Positions 42,612 through 56,471 are shown, numbered from the stretch's first letter. The stretch is 64,000 nucleotides of DNA from Euphorbia lathyris (GCF_963576675.1 NC_088911.1:81125256-81189255); one strand, 5' to 3'. The notes: generated from the letters alone by a model not told the origin. Numbers and translations: made by a program.

Positions 42612-42850
42612 GTGGAATGGTTAAGAAGCAAACGGAGAAGAGAATTTGACGAAGGGAAAATCAATCAGTGACAGGTCTCACTACACTGATAAACGGGCTG
42701 AAAGAGAACGGTGGAGATCGGCAACAAGACTTCATCAGCAGCGGCAATCTGAGTGAGGCAATCGGAGTGACGAAAAATGGAGGAGGGAGATGGAGAACGT
42801 GTTTTGTCGTGAAAGAGAGTTTTTATTTGATAAGCTGTTATAAGTGAAGG
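42612..42850. other. GC-richer conserved island, U6 copy
   Basis: Equivalent to 826-1070, with several substitutions (CGGGCTG, GACGAAAAATGG, TTTTGTCGTG), the most diverged copy. No long frame on the minus strand. Confidence 0.4.
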
Positions 42851-43605
42851 ACAGGTGTCAATTAGTATATGGAAGGTTCTTTTAGTGAGTTCGAGGACAA
42901 GGACCTTCCTATAAATTCCCCACCTAATATAGGATCATTATATATGATCAAACGGGGGGCAATCATAACTTGATATAAACGTATTAAATAGAAAAAAAAA
43001 CTATGAGTTATGCTTAAATGTTAGAAGATGAAAAAAGTATTTCATTGTGGTATTAATACCAAACCACTTCAAAAAAAAAAAACGCTAATGTCATTTGCCT
43101 TTATAAAAAGGGTCAAATATATGAATATCATAATTAAGTACAAAATTACAACTAAGTCATATCACTAAATTTAATTCTTAATATGTCATTATTCTCTCTA
43201 TATATTATGATTTTATACCATAATTTAAAAATTATAGACTCAAATTCAGAAATTATAAACCTTAGAAAATATATTCTAGACTTCTAATTTATAAACTCTA
43301 ATCCTTAAAATATATTAAAAGTACTGATTTTACTAGTTTGATATAATCCAAAATTATAACTTGTCATAGTTGTAAATAGTTTTTAAAATATGAATTTTCT
43401 GGGTAATTTTCCCTTATAAAAATGTCATTAACCACATTCAATTCACTCTTAAACAAATTGATTTTTCCAATTTTTTTCTTACTATTAACTCTTCCAATTC
43501 TTTTCTTAAAAAAAAACTCTTCCAAATCTTGTCTTTTGTTCTATAATATCACTAACAATTTTTACATTTAAAAAAACTAATAACTAACAATTTATAAAAA
43601 AAGAA

Positions 43606-44186
43606 GAGTTAAGATGCAAAAATACCCCTAACGTTTTGGGCCAGGAGCAATTTTATCCCTGACGTCTAAAATGGTGCAATTTTACCCCTAACGTTGGAAG
43701 TCAAAAGCAATTTTACCCCTAACGTTGGAAGTCAGGAGCAATTTTACCCCTAACGTTAATAAATTGGGTCGATTTGAGAAATAATTCATCAAACTGTCTT
43801 CTCGCTCATGAATCTTGTTATCTACACTTCATATGTGTGTTATTTTATCAGTAACAAATCACAAACATTCATTGGAATGTGAAAAAAATAAAAAAATATA
43901 CTGTCTTTTTTATACGGATTAGATAAAAAAAATTCTAAAAATCCACCGAATTTATAAATATTAATCTCAAATTCTATTATTAAATTATAAAAAATATGAA
44001 ATCCTTTTTTTAGACGAATTATTATGCAATTGGTGCAGAATAATGAATAAAAATATCTGTATTTTATAATAGTGTCTGAAATTGACCCAATTTATCAACG
44101 TTAGGGGTAAAATTGCACCATTTTAGACGTTAGGGGTAAAATTGCTCCTAGCCCAAAACGTTAGGGATATTTTTGCACCTTAACCC
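43606..44186. mobile_element. Non-autonomous inverted-repeat element, U6 copy
   Basis: 581 bp with perfect AAAAAAGAA flanks. Confidence 0.78.
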
Positions 44187-45098
44187 AAAAAAGAATTATC
44201 ATTTTTCTAAGAGCATGCCACATCATCAAAATCCCATCAAATCCAATTACCTTTTTTTTCTTACGATTAAACTCTTCCAATTCATACATTTTGTTCTATA
44301 ATATTACTAACAATTTTTACATTTAAAAAAAAATGTTCTGTTTGTAAGAGCATGCAACATCATCAAAATGGCATCTAAAATTCTCTTCTAATCTTCTTTC
44401 TGTTTCTGTTATTATACGTAATATAGATTTCATGATTTATATAATCTGTACTTATATGTTGTTTGATAGAAATAAAAATTAAGTGCTGAAAAAATATTAA
44501 ATTAAATACTGAATTTTAAATACCGAATATAAACAATTAGTTGATAATACAAACACACGTGAATTACCTTAAAAAAATCACATTTAAATTAAATAAGTGC
44601 TTAATTTTTAATTTAAATGATTAGATGAGTCATCAAACAAGGTATTGGCCTAAAATTTCAATTGCGTTTAATAACCCTATGTTCTTATCTAATTGATTCA
44701 ATAACCTGTCCAGTTACATTCAATATCTCCATAATCTCGTCTAATTGCATTGGATAACCCAAAAATTCAACTGTCCCGTGAACTTTCAAAATTTCCTAAT
44801 TTGTTGTCTATTTATCACATTCTTTTGATACGTGACGATCATTTTGAGACATGACGGAGCGTGTCTTCCATTTTCAGCATGCAACAAATTTTATTAAGAA
44901 TTATGAGGTTATTAGATACAATATGTGGGATCATTTGTAACTTTTAGAAATTCAGATGTTGCCCCTATACTCCAAAACTTTCCCTCCACTCTGAACTTTT
45001 TATTTGATGAGTCATATCCTCTGCACATAATAATTAAGATATTATATTTGCCATTTTATACAACTTAGCACATGACCTGTGTATGGTAACCAAATTAG

Positions 45099-45106
45099 CT
45101 ATAAAT
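45099..45106 (+). promoter_or_regulatory. TATA box of zinc-finger gene E
   Basis: CTATAAAT, 84 bases before the ATG at 45183. Confidence 0.67.
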
Positions 45107-45182
45107 TACACCCCTCTTCTCTCTTGCCCTCTCTTCAGATTATCAAAAAAAGACACAAATTCAATTTTCAAACCGTGAATCT

Positions 45183-45761
45183 ATGGCTGGATATGGGTGG
45201 AATTCCAACAATCTTCCTACAAGCACGTACGCCGGCGCTCCACAAATCGCCTGTCGAATTTGTAACCAGGTTTTTGTGAGCACTGAAGCTTTTCTTCATC
45301 ACATCGAAATTCACATGTCTACGGATCATGATGGTTCTTTTGTTTCTGCCTCCAGAAGGATGCAGCAGCCACCACCATCTCTTAATGCTTCCGGTGGTGG
45401 CTTGAGCGGTCTCTCCGGTCAAAGAAACAACTTCAGTTTTCCCATTCCAAATGTTTACAGTACTATGTTTAATCCGAATCCTAATCAGTTTATTCATCCC
45501 CGCGCAGCCCCAGACATGTACTCTCCTTTTCCAACTGTGAGGAACAACTATGGGTTTGGGTCACAAAGTTTCCCTATCCCTTTTCAGGCTCCGAGGAAAT
45601 TCACCCAGCCATTTCTTCAGCAGCTGGAGAAACCCTTGATCCCTATTTCTGATTCTGATTCTGAGTTTGAAGTGCTAGACTTGACCTTGAAGCTGTGGAG
45701 CAGCATAAAGATTAGGGTTTTGTTCAGGACAATACCTAACCCTAGCTATGGCTATGGTTAG
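45183..45761 (+). CDS. C2H2 zinc-finger protein, copy E (U6), stop-loss with 21-residue extension
   Basis: 192 residues. Residues 1-171 match the family; the finger ligands C24, C27, H40 and H44 are intact. The ancestral stop TAG has become TGG, so translation reads 21 residues into the former 3' UTR and ends at TAG 45759-45761, inside the conserved hairpin. The EAR core is altered but still LxLxL (LDLTLKL, N168T), though no longer at the very C-terminus, which could weaken it. Also S53F, and D111 and Q142 as in copy B. Promoter intact. May be functional, altered or a young pseudogene. Confidence 0.75.
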   Translation: MAGYGWNSNNLPTSTYAGAPQIACRICNQVFVSTEAFLHHIEIHMSTDHDGSFVSASRRMQQPPPSLNASGGGLSGLSGQRNNFSFPIPNVYSTMFNPNPNQFIHPRAAPDMYSPFPTVRNNYGFGSQSFPIPFQAPRKFTQPFLQQLEKPLIPISDSDSEFEVLDLTLKLWSSIKIRVLFRTIPNPSYGYG

Positions 45762-45762
45762 G
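45735..45762 (+). other. 3' UTR hairpin now overlapping the extended reading frame, copy E
   Basis: CCTAACC/GGTTAGG stem as in the other copies. Here the new stop codon lies in its 3' arm. Confidence 0.5.
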
Positions 45763-45962
45763 TTCGATGTATTTTTATTTCAATGAAACAATAAATATTA
45801 TAATCAGAAAAAGAAAATATATGTAAGCCTTTTTTAAAACATTGCTTTTTTTCCTTTCTGAGTTCACAGTTTTGTATGCTATGAATTCAATCTATTTTGT
45901 CTCCTTTAATTACCAATTTTTGTCATTTGATTATCAAATTAAATATTTTTTTTTTCAAAAGT

Positions 45963-47230
45963 CTACCTAGTGAAGTAATTTAATTTATTGACATAAAGGC
46001 TAAATTTCACTTTAATATTTTATGAAAAGTATATAAATTTTATAAATTTACTCCTAACCTTTTCAAGTAAGATCAATTTTAATCCTTTTTTTTCTTTTTT
46101 TTTTCAAAAAGCTACCTAGTGAAGTAATTTAATTTATTGACATAAAGGCTAAATTCCTCTCTAATATTTTCTGAAAAGTACATATTTGACTCTAACATAT
46201 GAAATTGTATAAATTTATTAGTAACCTTTTCAAGCAAAATCAATTTTAATTTTTTTTTCTTTCAAAAATCTACCTAGTGAAGTAATTTAATTTATTGGGA
46301 TAAAAGCGAAATTTGTTACGCGCATTTTCAGAAAAACATAGATTCGACTCTAACATATGAAATGGTATATATTTACTGCTAACTATTTTAAGCAAAATCA
46401 ATGTTACTTGTCCAGGGGTAGAACTCCATAGGGGGATAGTCCTTGAAATTTGTTTCAAAATAATTTTCAAGCCCACTTTGTCAAAGAGTGAAAGACATGA
46501 GGGGTTGTTGTAGATGTGACAATTATTGAATTTTTTTTTACTGTATTCCAGGAGTAATACACCAATCAGTCAAAATAATTGTACATACCACTTCATGGGA
46601 GATGATTTGTGTAAGGAAAAAAATGTACATGTGACATTAATTGATTTGTTAGGTGTATTACTCCTAGAGTATTCTAAATTTTTTGCTTATTATTGAGTTA
46701 GTGTCGTGTTCGTGTCATATCAATTATCGAGTTGATATGAAATGAGTCAACTCTAACTCAACTCAAAAAAATTTGTGTTATAACTATATATATTAACCAA
46801 ATTGGGTTAGTAATTTTGTATTGTGCTTTCGGATCATATGTAATTTTACTATGTACATATGTTAATGATGTCATTTAAAAATATAGTAGGATATAGTAAT
46901 AGTTCTAAATAATTTATGTCGTTTTTGGATTAGCAGCTTAACTATGACCATCCAAAAATCCGCTAATATATCATTTTAGTTCGTGTAATGTGTTTATAAG
47001 TCGCATGCAAAAATATTGAAGGTTCAAGCCATTTTTGCAATTAGTAATTGTAATTTTATTACGTTTACTAATTAAATGAAATATAAACACATTAGAGAAT
47101 ATGATAATAATTTTAAATATTCATGACATTTTCGAGTTAGCAGGTCAACACCAATTCAACCCTAAAATTTATGTATCACTTTTCTCTCAACTAAAAAATT
47201 ACTCCTTACCTACTAAACTAAATTCAAACA
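45963..47230. repeat. Downstream segment of U6 with three direct repeats
   Basis: Equivalent to 4233-5504; opens with AAAGTCTACC as in U2. No gene seen. Confidence 0.7.
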
Positions 47231-47665
47231 CTATAATTACGGTAAATTCTATGGCTACTTTGTTGGAAAACAAAGTAGTCATATTTTGTTTTAGTATCCA
47301 ATAGTATTTGGACATGTGTTAATTAAAATTATGTTAATTAAAATTAATAAAAAAAGTAACCTGCTATAGCAGGTAATATTTAATTATGGAAATTTTAAAG
47401 ATTATTAATTATAAGGTAAATAATATATGGGCCCCTCTATTTTAATTTAATTATTATTTAGTTATTATATGTTAATAATACACTATTAAGTCCTTAATTT
47501 TAACTCAATTCAACAGTTTAGTCCCTTATAAAGGACTAATCTGTTCAATAATTTAAAAATTTAAGTGATAAAACTGTTGATCAAAATAAAAAATCAGAAC
47601 TAAACAATAAATTTTAAAATACGATAACTGAACAATATGTTAGATATTTAACATAGGAACTGATA

Positions 47666-50600
47666 AAATAAAAGATTTACGTAAAACTCTATTTTAATAA
47701 GGTTTATGAATTTTTTTCTCCTAAATAAAAAAAGTTACGTAAATTTAGTCAAGCTATACGTAAATTATCTAAAAATAAAAGATTTATGTAAAGTTCAAAA
47801 GTTTTACGTAAAACTCCAATTTTCATAAGCTTTGTAGATTTTTTCTCCCAAAATAACAAGGTTACGTAAATTTAGTCAAACCTTACGTAAATTATGTCAA
47901 AAAATAAAAGATTTACGTAAATTTCATATGTTTTACGTAAAACTCTATTTTCACAAGATTTGTGAATTTTTTTCTCCTAAAATAAAAAAATTACGTAAAT
48001 TTAGTCAAACTATACGTATATTATATTTAAAAATAAAAGATTTACGTAAAGTTCAAAGGTTTTACGTAAAATTCTAATTTTCACAAGGTTTGTGGATTTT
48101 TTCTCCTAAAATAACAAGGTTACGTAAATTTAGTCAAACCTTACATAAATTATGTCTAAAAATAAAAGATTTACGTAAAATTCATAGGTTTTACATAAAA
48201 CTCTATTTTTACAAGGTTTGTGAATTTTTTTCTCCTAAAATAAAATGGTAACATAAATTTAGTAAAACTATACGTAAATTATATCTAAAAATAAAAGATT
48301 TACGTAAAGTTCAACGGTTTTACGGCAAAACTCTAATTTTCACAAGGTTTGTAGCTTTTTTCTACTAAAGTAAAAGGATTACGTAGATTTAGTCAAACCT
48401 TACGTAAATTATGTCTAAAAATAAAAAATTTACATAAAATTCATAGGTTTTACGTAAAACTCTATTTTCATAAGGTTTGTGAATTTTTTTCTCCTAAAAT
48501 AAAAAGGTAACGTAAATTTAGTCAAACTAAACATAAATTATATCTAAAACTAAAAGATTTACGTAAAGTTCAAAGGTTTTACATAAAACTCTAATTTTCA
48601 CAAGATTTGTGGATTTTTCATTCTATAATAACAAGGTTACGTTAATTATGTCCAACTTTATGCAATTTATGTCAAAAAAAAAAGATTTGCGTAAAATTCA
48701 TAGGTTTTATGTAAAACTCTACTTTCACAAGGTTTGTGAATTTTTTTCTCCTAAATAAAAAAGGTTATGTAATTTTAGTCAAACGATACGTAAATTATAT
48801 ATAAAAATAAAAGATTGACATAAAGTTCAAAGGTTTTATGTAAAACTCAAATTTTCACAAGCTTTGTAGATTTTTTCTCCTAAAATAAAAAGGTTACGTA
48901 AATTTATCAAACCTTACGTAAATTATGTCAAAAAATAAAAGATTTACGTAAAATTCATAGGTTTTACGTAAAACTCTTTTTTCACAAGGTTTGTGAATTT
49001 TTTTTCTTAAAATAAAAGGTTACGTAAATTTAGTCAAACTATACGTAAATTATATCTAAAAATAAAAGATTTACATAAAGTTCAAAGGTTTTACGTAAAA
49101 CTATAATTTTCACAAGATTTATGGATTTTTCTCCTAAAGTAAAAGGGTTACGTAAATTTAGAAAAACCTTACGTAAATTATGTCTAAAAATAAAAGATTT
49201 AAGTAAACTTCAGAGGTTTTACGTAAAACTCTATTTTAACAAGGTTCGTGAATTTTTTCTTCTAAATAAAAAAGGTTACGTAAACTTAGTCAAACTATAC
49301 GTAAATTATATCTAAAATAAAAGATTTACATAAAGTTCAAAGGTTTTACGTAAAACTCTCATTTTCACAACGTTTGTCGATTTTTCATCCTATAAAAACA
49401 AGGTTATGTAAATTATGTCCAACTTTATGTAATTTATGTCAAAAAATAAAAGATTTACGTAAAATTCATAGGTTTTACGTAAAACTCTACTTTCACAAGG
49501 TTTGTGAATTTTTTTCTCCTAAATAAAAAAGGTTATGTAATTTTAGTCAAACTATACGTAAATTATATATAAAAATAAAAGATTTACGTAAAGTTTAAAG
49601 ATTTTACGTAAAACTCCAATTTTCACAAGCTTTGTAGATGTTTTCTCCTAAAATAACAAGGTTACGTAAATTTAGTCAAACCTTACGTAAATTTAGTCAA
49701 ACCTTACATAAATTATGTCAAAAAATAAAAGATTTACATAAAATTCATAGGTTTTACGTAAAACTCTATTTTCACAAGGTTTGTGAATTTTTCTCCTAAA
49801 TAAAAAAGGTTACATAAATTTAGTCAAAATATACGTAAATTATATCTAAAAATAAAAGATTTACATAAAGTTTAAAGGTTTTACGTAAAACTTCAATTTT
49901 CACAAGGTTTGTGGATTTTTTCTCCTAAAATAACAAGGTTACGTAAATTTCGTCAAACCTTACATAAATTATGTATAAAAATAAAAGATTTACGTAAAAT
50001 TCATAGGTTTTACGTAAAACTCTATTTTCACAAGATTGTTTCTCCTAAACTAAAACGGTTACGTAAATTTAGTCAAACCTTACGTAAATTATGTCTAAAA
50101 ATAAAAGATTTACGTAAAACTCTATTTTCACAAGGTTTGTGAATTTTTTTCTCCTAAAATAAAAATGTTACATAAATTTAGTCAAACTATACGTAAATTA
50201 TATTTAAAAATAAAATATTTACGTAAAGTTCAAAGGTTTTACGTAAAACTCTAATTTTCACAATGTTTGTGAACTTTTCTCCTAAAGTAAAAGGGTTACG
50301 TAAATTTAGTCAAACCTTACGTAAATTATGTCTAAAAATTAAAGATTTACGTAAAATTCATAGGTTTTACGTAAAACTCTATTTTTACAAGGTTTGTGAA
50401 TTAATTAGTCAAACTATACGTAAATTATATCTAAAAATAAAATATTTACGTAAAGTTCAAAGGTTTTACGTAAAACTCTAATTTTCACAATGTTTATTGA
50501 TGTTTCTCCTAAAGTAAAAGGGTTACATAAATTTAGTCAAACCTTACGTAAAATTCATAGGTTTTACGTAAAACTCTATTTTCAAAAGGTTTGTGAATTT

Positions 50601-51683
50601 TTTTCTCCTAAAATAAAAAGGTTGCCTAAATTTAGTCAAAGTATACTAATATTTTATGTCTAAAAATAAAATATTTACGTAAAGTTCAAAGGTATTACGT
50701 AAAACTCCATTTTTCACAAGATTTATGGATTTTTCTCATAAAATAAAAGGGTTACGTAAATTTAGTCAAACCTTACATAAATTATATCTAAAAATAAAAG
50801 ATTTGCGTAAAATCCAAAATTTTTACAGAAAACTCTATATTTCACAAGGTTTCTGTATTTTATCTCCTAACATAACAAGGTTACGTAAATTTAGTCTAAC
50901 TTTACGTAAATTATGTCTAAAAATAAAAGATTTACGTAAAGTTCAAATATTTTACGTAAAACTCTATTTTTCACAAGGTTTCTGGATTTTATTTCCTAAA
51001 GTAACAAGATTACGTAAATTTAGTCAAACTTTACGTAAATTATATCTAAAAATCAATGATTTACGTAAAGTTTAAAAGTTTTATGTAAAACTCAATTTTT
51101 CACAAGGTTTGTGAATTTTTTTATCCTAAAATAAGAAGGTTATATAAATTTATTCAAACTATACGTAAATTATATCTAAAAATAAAAGATTTATTTAAAG
51201 TTCAACGGTTTTACATAAAACTCTAATTTTCACAATGTTTGTGAATTTTTCTCCTAAAGTAAAAGGTTTACGTAAATTTAGTCAATCTTATGTAAATTAT
51301 GTCTAAAAATAAAAGATTTACGTAAAATTCACAGGTTTTACGTAAAACTCTATTTTCACAAGGTTTGTGAATTTTTTCCGCCTAAACTAAAAAGATTACG
51401 TAAATTTAGTCAAACTCTACGTAAATTATATCGAAATATAAAAGATTTACGTTAAGTTCAAAGGTTTTATATGTAAAACTCTAATTTTCACAAGGTTTGT
51501 GGATTTTTTCTCCTAAAATAACAAGGTTACGTAAATTATGTCCAACTTAACGTCATTTATATCAAAATATAAAAGATTTACGTAAAATTTATAGGTTTTA
51601 CGTAAAACTCTATTTTCACAAGGTTTGTGAATTTTTTTCTCCTAAAATAAAAATGTTATATAAATTTAGTCAAACTATACGTA
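47666..51683 (+). repeat. 129-bp minisatellite array in E3, left part
   Basis: Continuous with 55126-55454 once the CACTA element is discounted. Together they give about 34 monomers, the same number as E1 and in the same order of variants. Confidence 0.92.
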
Positions 51684-54600
51684 CACTACAAAAAAATCAT
51701 GATATTATGACTAATTCTGTTGTAACGAAAGTATTTTTGTCACGATAAATATGGTTATTGTGACAAAATAAATTATTTGTCACAATAATTAATCTAAATA
51801 CAAAAGATTGTGATGAAATACTTATTTTGACAAAATGTTGTCACTATACGTATATTTTGGAACGAAATCAATTTGTCACTACTATTTCGTAGCAATATAT
51901 ATGACATAATATTTTTGGGTTAAAATTGTAAACATATATGGAGACTATTATTTTGTCTCTAAAAAATTAATACTATTATGACAAAATAATTTTGTTACAA
52001 CAACATATATCATCGATTTTTAATTTTATTATGATATTAGTGACTATGGCAAGAAATAGTGTGTGGTCACAATATGTTTCAAAATTATAACTATATATCT
52101 ATTATTTTCTCTATTGGAAAAGAAAAGGAAAAGACGAAATTCATTAACAAAATGAAACCTAAATATAAAACAAGTGGATAACAGAGATTAAACTCATCTC
52201 TCTAGCGACGCCTCACTTTCCCCTTTCATATCAGAAACCCTATAACCAAACCCATCTCCCACCTTTGCTTCTTCTCCGGCCACCAACTCTTGCCACCACT
52301 TCCTATTTCTACCTTCTTCCATTCTGTTTTCCCCTTGCTCTTTATCCTTATCCGTCTCTGTGAATATCAATTTCAGATCCGTAAATTTTCTGAAAGACCA
52401 ACATTGTAGCTCTGTCAGCCATTGTTGATGTTATGGTGTCTAATTGAAGTCTCTACTCACTTCTTCATACCCAATAGAATTTCAGGTTTGTTAATGTAAA
52501 TGTTATCCGTATGATTTGGGTATTTATAAATTGGGTTTTTTCAATTTATTGCTCTGGTCTGAGTAGGGTTTCAGATTTTTGCAATACGGTGCCATTTGAG
52601 AGAATGCTGCAATTAATTCTCCATCGTTTATAGAGTACCGCTCCCGAAGCTTATAGAGCTGCCAAGGCTGCTTCTTCCATACAGTAAACTCTCAAATTAG
52701 ATAATGTTTTATGTTTTTCGTTATTTGAAATTTGGTTTTGTTTCCACCCTAAACTATTTTAATTGAAATTGATATTTGTTGTATGTTGTAGACTCAGAAA
52801 AAAACTAGTGACAAATTTGGTTCAACGTTTATCCCTAGTTCAAGAAGTAGACGGCAATTTCTATATCAAGGTATGCAGCATGTTATTATTATTCAATATT
52901 TTGGGTACATTGACATTACTATTATTCAAAATTTTCTGGTAAATTTTCCTATTATATCTGTTGATCTTGTGTGCACTGTTATTGGTTTATGTGAATAAGG
53001 GGATGGTTTTGGTATGGCGGATGTACAAATGAATTTGATCCAGCAAATACTAACACCCGCAACACTCGCCAATTCTAGACTGCATATCTTAATTTTCTGT
53101 AACATGTCATATGGTCTTGTTAATTTGATTGTGTCAAATGATAAGGTACTAAAATAGGTCTATGGTTGTTAGGTAAGTATCAATTTAGGCTCCACGTAAA
53201 AAATAACACTAATATAGGCCTTTAAAAAAAGGTACCAATTTAGGCCTCGATAATGGAACGAAACACGACGTTGACATTACTCTGTTAAGTTCTATCGATT
53301 ATACGTGGAGGGAGAAATCAAAACTTAACGGAGTAATAGAAATGACGTGTCCAATCTGTTCTCGAGACCTAAATTGATACTTCCCCCAAAACCATAGGCC
53401 TATTTTGGTAGCTTATCCCAATTTTTATTATAAAAACTTGTGTTTTTTCTAGTATTTTAATTGTCATGAGCTGACATGAGAATGAGGAAATATTTTCTTG
53501 ACAAGTTTAGACTAGGTCTAACAAAAAAATTGAAGTTTGATAACTCTGTTAAATGGTTTCTATAGCCTGATATGAAAATTTGCTTTTAAAAGGATAGTCT
53601 GGCTCTGATTTATCAGTTACGAATTTACCACTTTGCTAAATATGACACAAAAATTACTCAAGTCAATTAGTTGTTTCAAGCATTGACTTTATGCAATTGT
53701 GAGATAGCTATTGATATTAAAGCAAGGTACTCTAATATATGTGATGCTATCTAGAAATAGAAATGAAGAATGAAATTATTTCTGCAGGGGGATGTGTTAT
53801 ATTATATATTTATATTCAGTTTGATAGTTCTCTAGCTGTAGGTGTAAAATTGGCAAAACAAATGTGGTTTTTCAATTCAGCGTCAATGACCAATCCACAC
53901 TAGCAAAATAATTGAATCCAGGCCTCCTGTATATGCAACCTCTTATTTAAGCGTAATTTTATGTGTTATGATTATGAATTGTTTATGATGTTTCGTAGTT
54001 GTTTCTATTAGATTTTATATTTAGTTGATTCGTCAAGTAATCAAGGAAAAAAAGTTTCTATTACTACTCACTATAGGAAACTTTCTGTACGGTCAATGAT
54101 ATCTTTTTTCTCCATGATGCTTTTCTCCAACTAAAAATCTTCAATCCTTTGTCATCCTGTGTTTATTGTACCATATATTTAAGATCATGAATTGTTATTT
54201 TTTTCTCAGTTGTGTGAGAAAACTGTTAGATTTTGTTCATCCTTTGGATATTTAACAATTTAGACAGCAGTTCATGTCTTCTGGATGTAGAAAATTTGTT
54301 ATTAACTTATTAAAAAGCTTTCCTTGTATACTTATTAGATGGGTTATAGTTTACTTTTTTGTTGCTTTCAGGATGATCTCGAGGCACCAAGAGTATTCTA
54401 AATTGGAGCAGCAGCAACAATTTCGCAAAACTACTGTCTCAAAATTAAAGTTGGATATTATTTTTAGATTTACTGTTTCTTATAAACATCTGGTGTTCTT
54501 CATTGTAATTAAATTAGTGGCTTTTCTATTGTTGATAATGTACATTTTTATATTGTGGATTAATAGAATATTGGATTGAGTCTTGAGATATGATATTATA

Positions 54601-55122
54601 TTCATTAGCTTGATATATAAAATGAATAATTAAGTTTTAAAGCAAAAAACTTATGACGAGAACATCTAACTTGTTAAAAAAAATCACACAATTGATGACG
54701 ATGCACTAATCACAATATATTAAATAAATTGTAACAAATATTGCATTGGTCACATTTTAATAATAAATTAATTGTAACAAATATTCTTTTGTCATATTAA
54801 CAAATTTTGTCACAATAGGTATTAAACATTTGTCCAACCAACTAACATTTTGTGACTAATATAATCTAGTAGCAACGAAATATAATCGATGTCGTGACTA
54901 ATTATTGGTCACAATATATACCGCAAAGGTGACGAATGAAATTTTGTCTAAAATGAGCTTAATAATGGAGACAAACTACAATTTCGTCACAAGAAACTTA
55001 TTGAGACGAGCTTATTGCAACGAAGTTTGTGACAAAATATTTAGTCACTATATGTATATTGACAAAATAAGTATATGTTCTGACGGAATTTTTCGTCACA
55101 ACAAATCCTTTTTTTTGTAGTG
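51684..55122. mobile_element. Non-autonomous CACTA (En/Spm) element inside the satellite array
   Basis: 3439 bp with terminal inverted repeats CACTACAAAAAAA at the left and, in reverse complement, CACTACAAAAAAAAGGATTT at the right, plus a 3-bp duplication GTA (51681-51683, 55123-55125). Both ends are rich in GTCACAATA/TTGTGAC-type subterminal repeats. No transposase is visible. The interior (52190-54600) has gene-like texture: a pyrimidine-rich leader, stretches near 52590-52685 and 52795-52873 that look like exons with a GTATGC donor, and a 101-codon frame at 54274-54579. I cannot identify any product. Confidence 0.88.
53140..53417. mobile_element. Nested inverted-repeat MITE-like element
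   Basis: About 278 bp. The left end GATAAGGTACTAAAATAGG pairs with the right end, whose reverse complement reads GATAAGCTACCAAAATAGG, then CTATGG and AAGTATCAATTTAGG on both sides. No convincing target duplication was found. It lies inside the CACTA element, so it is younger than that insertion or was carried in by it. Confidence 0.65.
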
Positions 55123-55125
55123 GTA

Positions 55126-55454
55126 AATTATATCTAAAAATAAAATATTTACGTAAAGTTCAAAGGTTTTATGTAAAACTCTAATTTTCACAATGGTTGT
55201 GGATTTTTCTCGTAAAGTAAAAGGGTTACGTAAATTTAGTCAAACCTTACGTAAATTATGTCTAAAAATAAAAGTTTTACGTAAAATTCATAGGCTTTAC
55301 GTAAAACTCTATTTTCACAAGGTTTGTGAATTTTTTCCCCCCTAAAATAAAAAGATTACGTAATTTAGTCAAACTATACATAATTATATCTAAAAATAAA
55401 AGATTTGCGTTAATTTCAAAGGTTTCATGTAAAACTCTATTTTCACAAGGTTTC
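55126..55454 (+). repeat. 129-bp minisatellite array in E3, right part
   Basis: About 2.5 monomers following the CACTA element, ending at AAGGTTTCTATTTAACG as in E1 and E2. Confidence 0.9.
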
Positions 55455-56437
55455 TATTTAACGTTCATAATTTGCTTTTTACGTAAATAAAATCTAACAA
55501 TAGAGGATAAGTTCAGTTTTGCCTGAAACTTGATTTTTCGCAAAGTTGGTGGATTTACATGAATTACTTCTGATAATATAGGATTTAAATTTCACATGAA
55601 ATTAATGATTTTTTTGGATAATAATAAATACTAATAATTTACTAAAATTAAGTATGATTTCATGTGAATAATGTGTAAACTGAATTATTTTTGGTAAAAT
55701 TTAAAGGTTTTAAGTGATTTTTTCCATAATTAGTGATTTCACTTTTTGGTTTTATACTTTTGAAGCTAGTTTATGAATTTTTGCCAACATTAGTAATTTT
55801 TTTTCTTTTAACAGTTTAAGCCAATTTGTGAGTGGGATGAGAATAACAACCTATCAAACGCCAATAAAAAAAAATCGAAGCATTAGTGGGGAAGGAAAAG
55901 TAATTGAGGAAGGAGGTTAGTTAAAAAAAAATTGTAACCGGATGAAACAGTTACCAATTTAAAACTAATTGAATCCATCATTACTATATTTTATTCTAGT
56001 ATCAAATCAATGGTGATCACAGCAACGTAAATTTTACTTTGTTTACAACAAAGTAACAGTAGCCCACACCCTATAATTACATATCGAGTAATTGATCGCC
56101 TATAAATTTATCATTCCTAGGTTGTTATTGGTAAGATATATAGGAATAAAAGATAGAAATAAGGTTTAACTATGAAGTTTTAATTTTTTTTAAATGACTC
56201 GTCGATGAACAACGATTGTTTCATTAAGTTGAACCTCGGCTCATCTAATGTCCTGGTTCTGCCACTACTGCTATATAATAGAAAATTTGAATGAACTAAC
56301 TTGACAATTATTAAACTGTCATATCAGACATTTCCAAACATATTAATTTGTCGATAAACTGAAGTAGTTTTGCACATTTTTGTGGTTATTATTTCTAACT
56401 ATATTAGTAACATAGTAAACATTTTAGACACTTTGAC

Positions 56438-56441
<4 letters not shown>

Positions 56442-56471
<30 letters not shown>
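56442..56471 (+). repeat. (AG)n microsatellite
   Basis: Fifteen AG dinucleotides, homologous to 803-824. Confidence 0.94.

Larger units (their letters stand above)
42219..47230 (+). repeat. Tandem unit U6, 5.01 kb
   Basis: Complete order with a small deletion near 42975, where one of two TATGATCAAACG/TATGGTCAAACG repeats and intervening sequence are gone. 42855-43605 and 44187-45098 are AT-rich with no gene recognised. Its leader (TTGTTATTAGTGAAG) matches U2; its 19-bp segment upstream of the gene matches U3, U4 and U7. It ends at CTATAATTAC 47231-47240, occupied by array element E3. Confidence 0.9.
47241..56070 (+). mobile_element. Array element E3, complete, containing a CACTA insertion
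   Basis: Flanked by CTATAATTAC at 47231-47240 and 56071-56080, with the same left and right ends as E2. Without the 3439-bp CACTA element and its 3-bp duplication the length is 5388 bp, longer than E2 by the eight monomers E2 lacks. The palindrome ACCTGCTATAGCAGGT near the left end is intact as in E1 (mutated in E2). Array detail (for example GTAGCTTTTTTCTAC) also groups E3 with E1. Confidence 0.66.
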
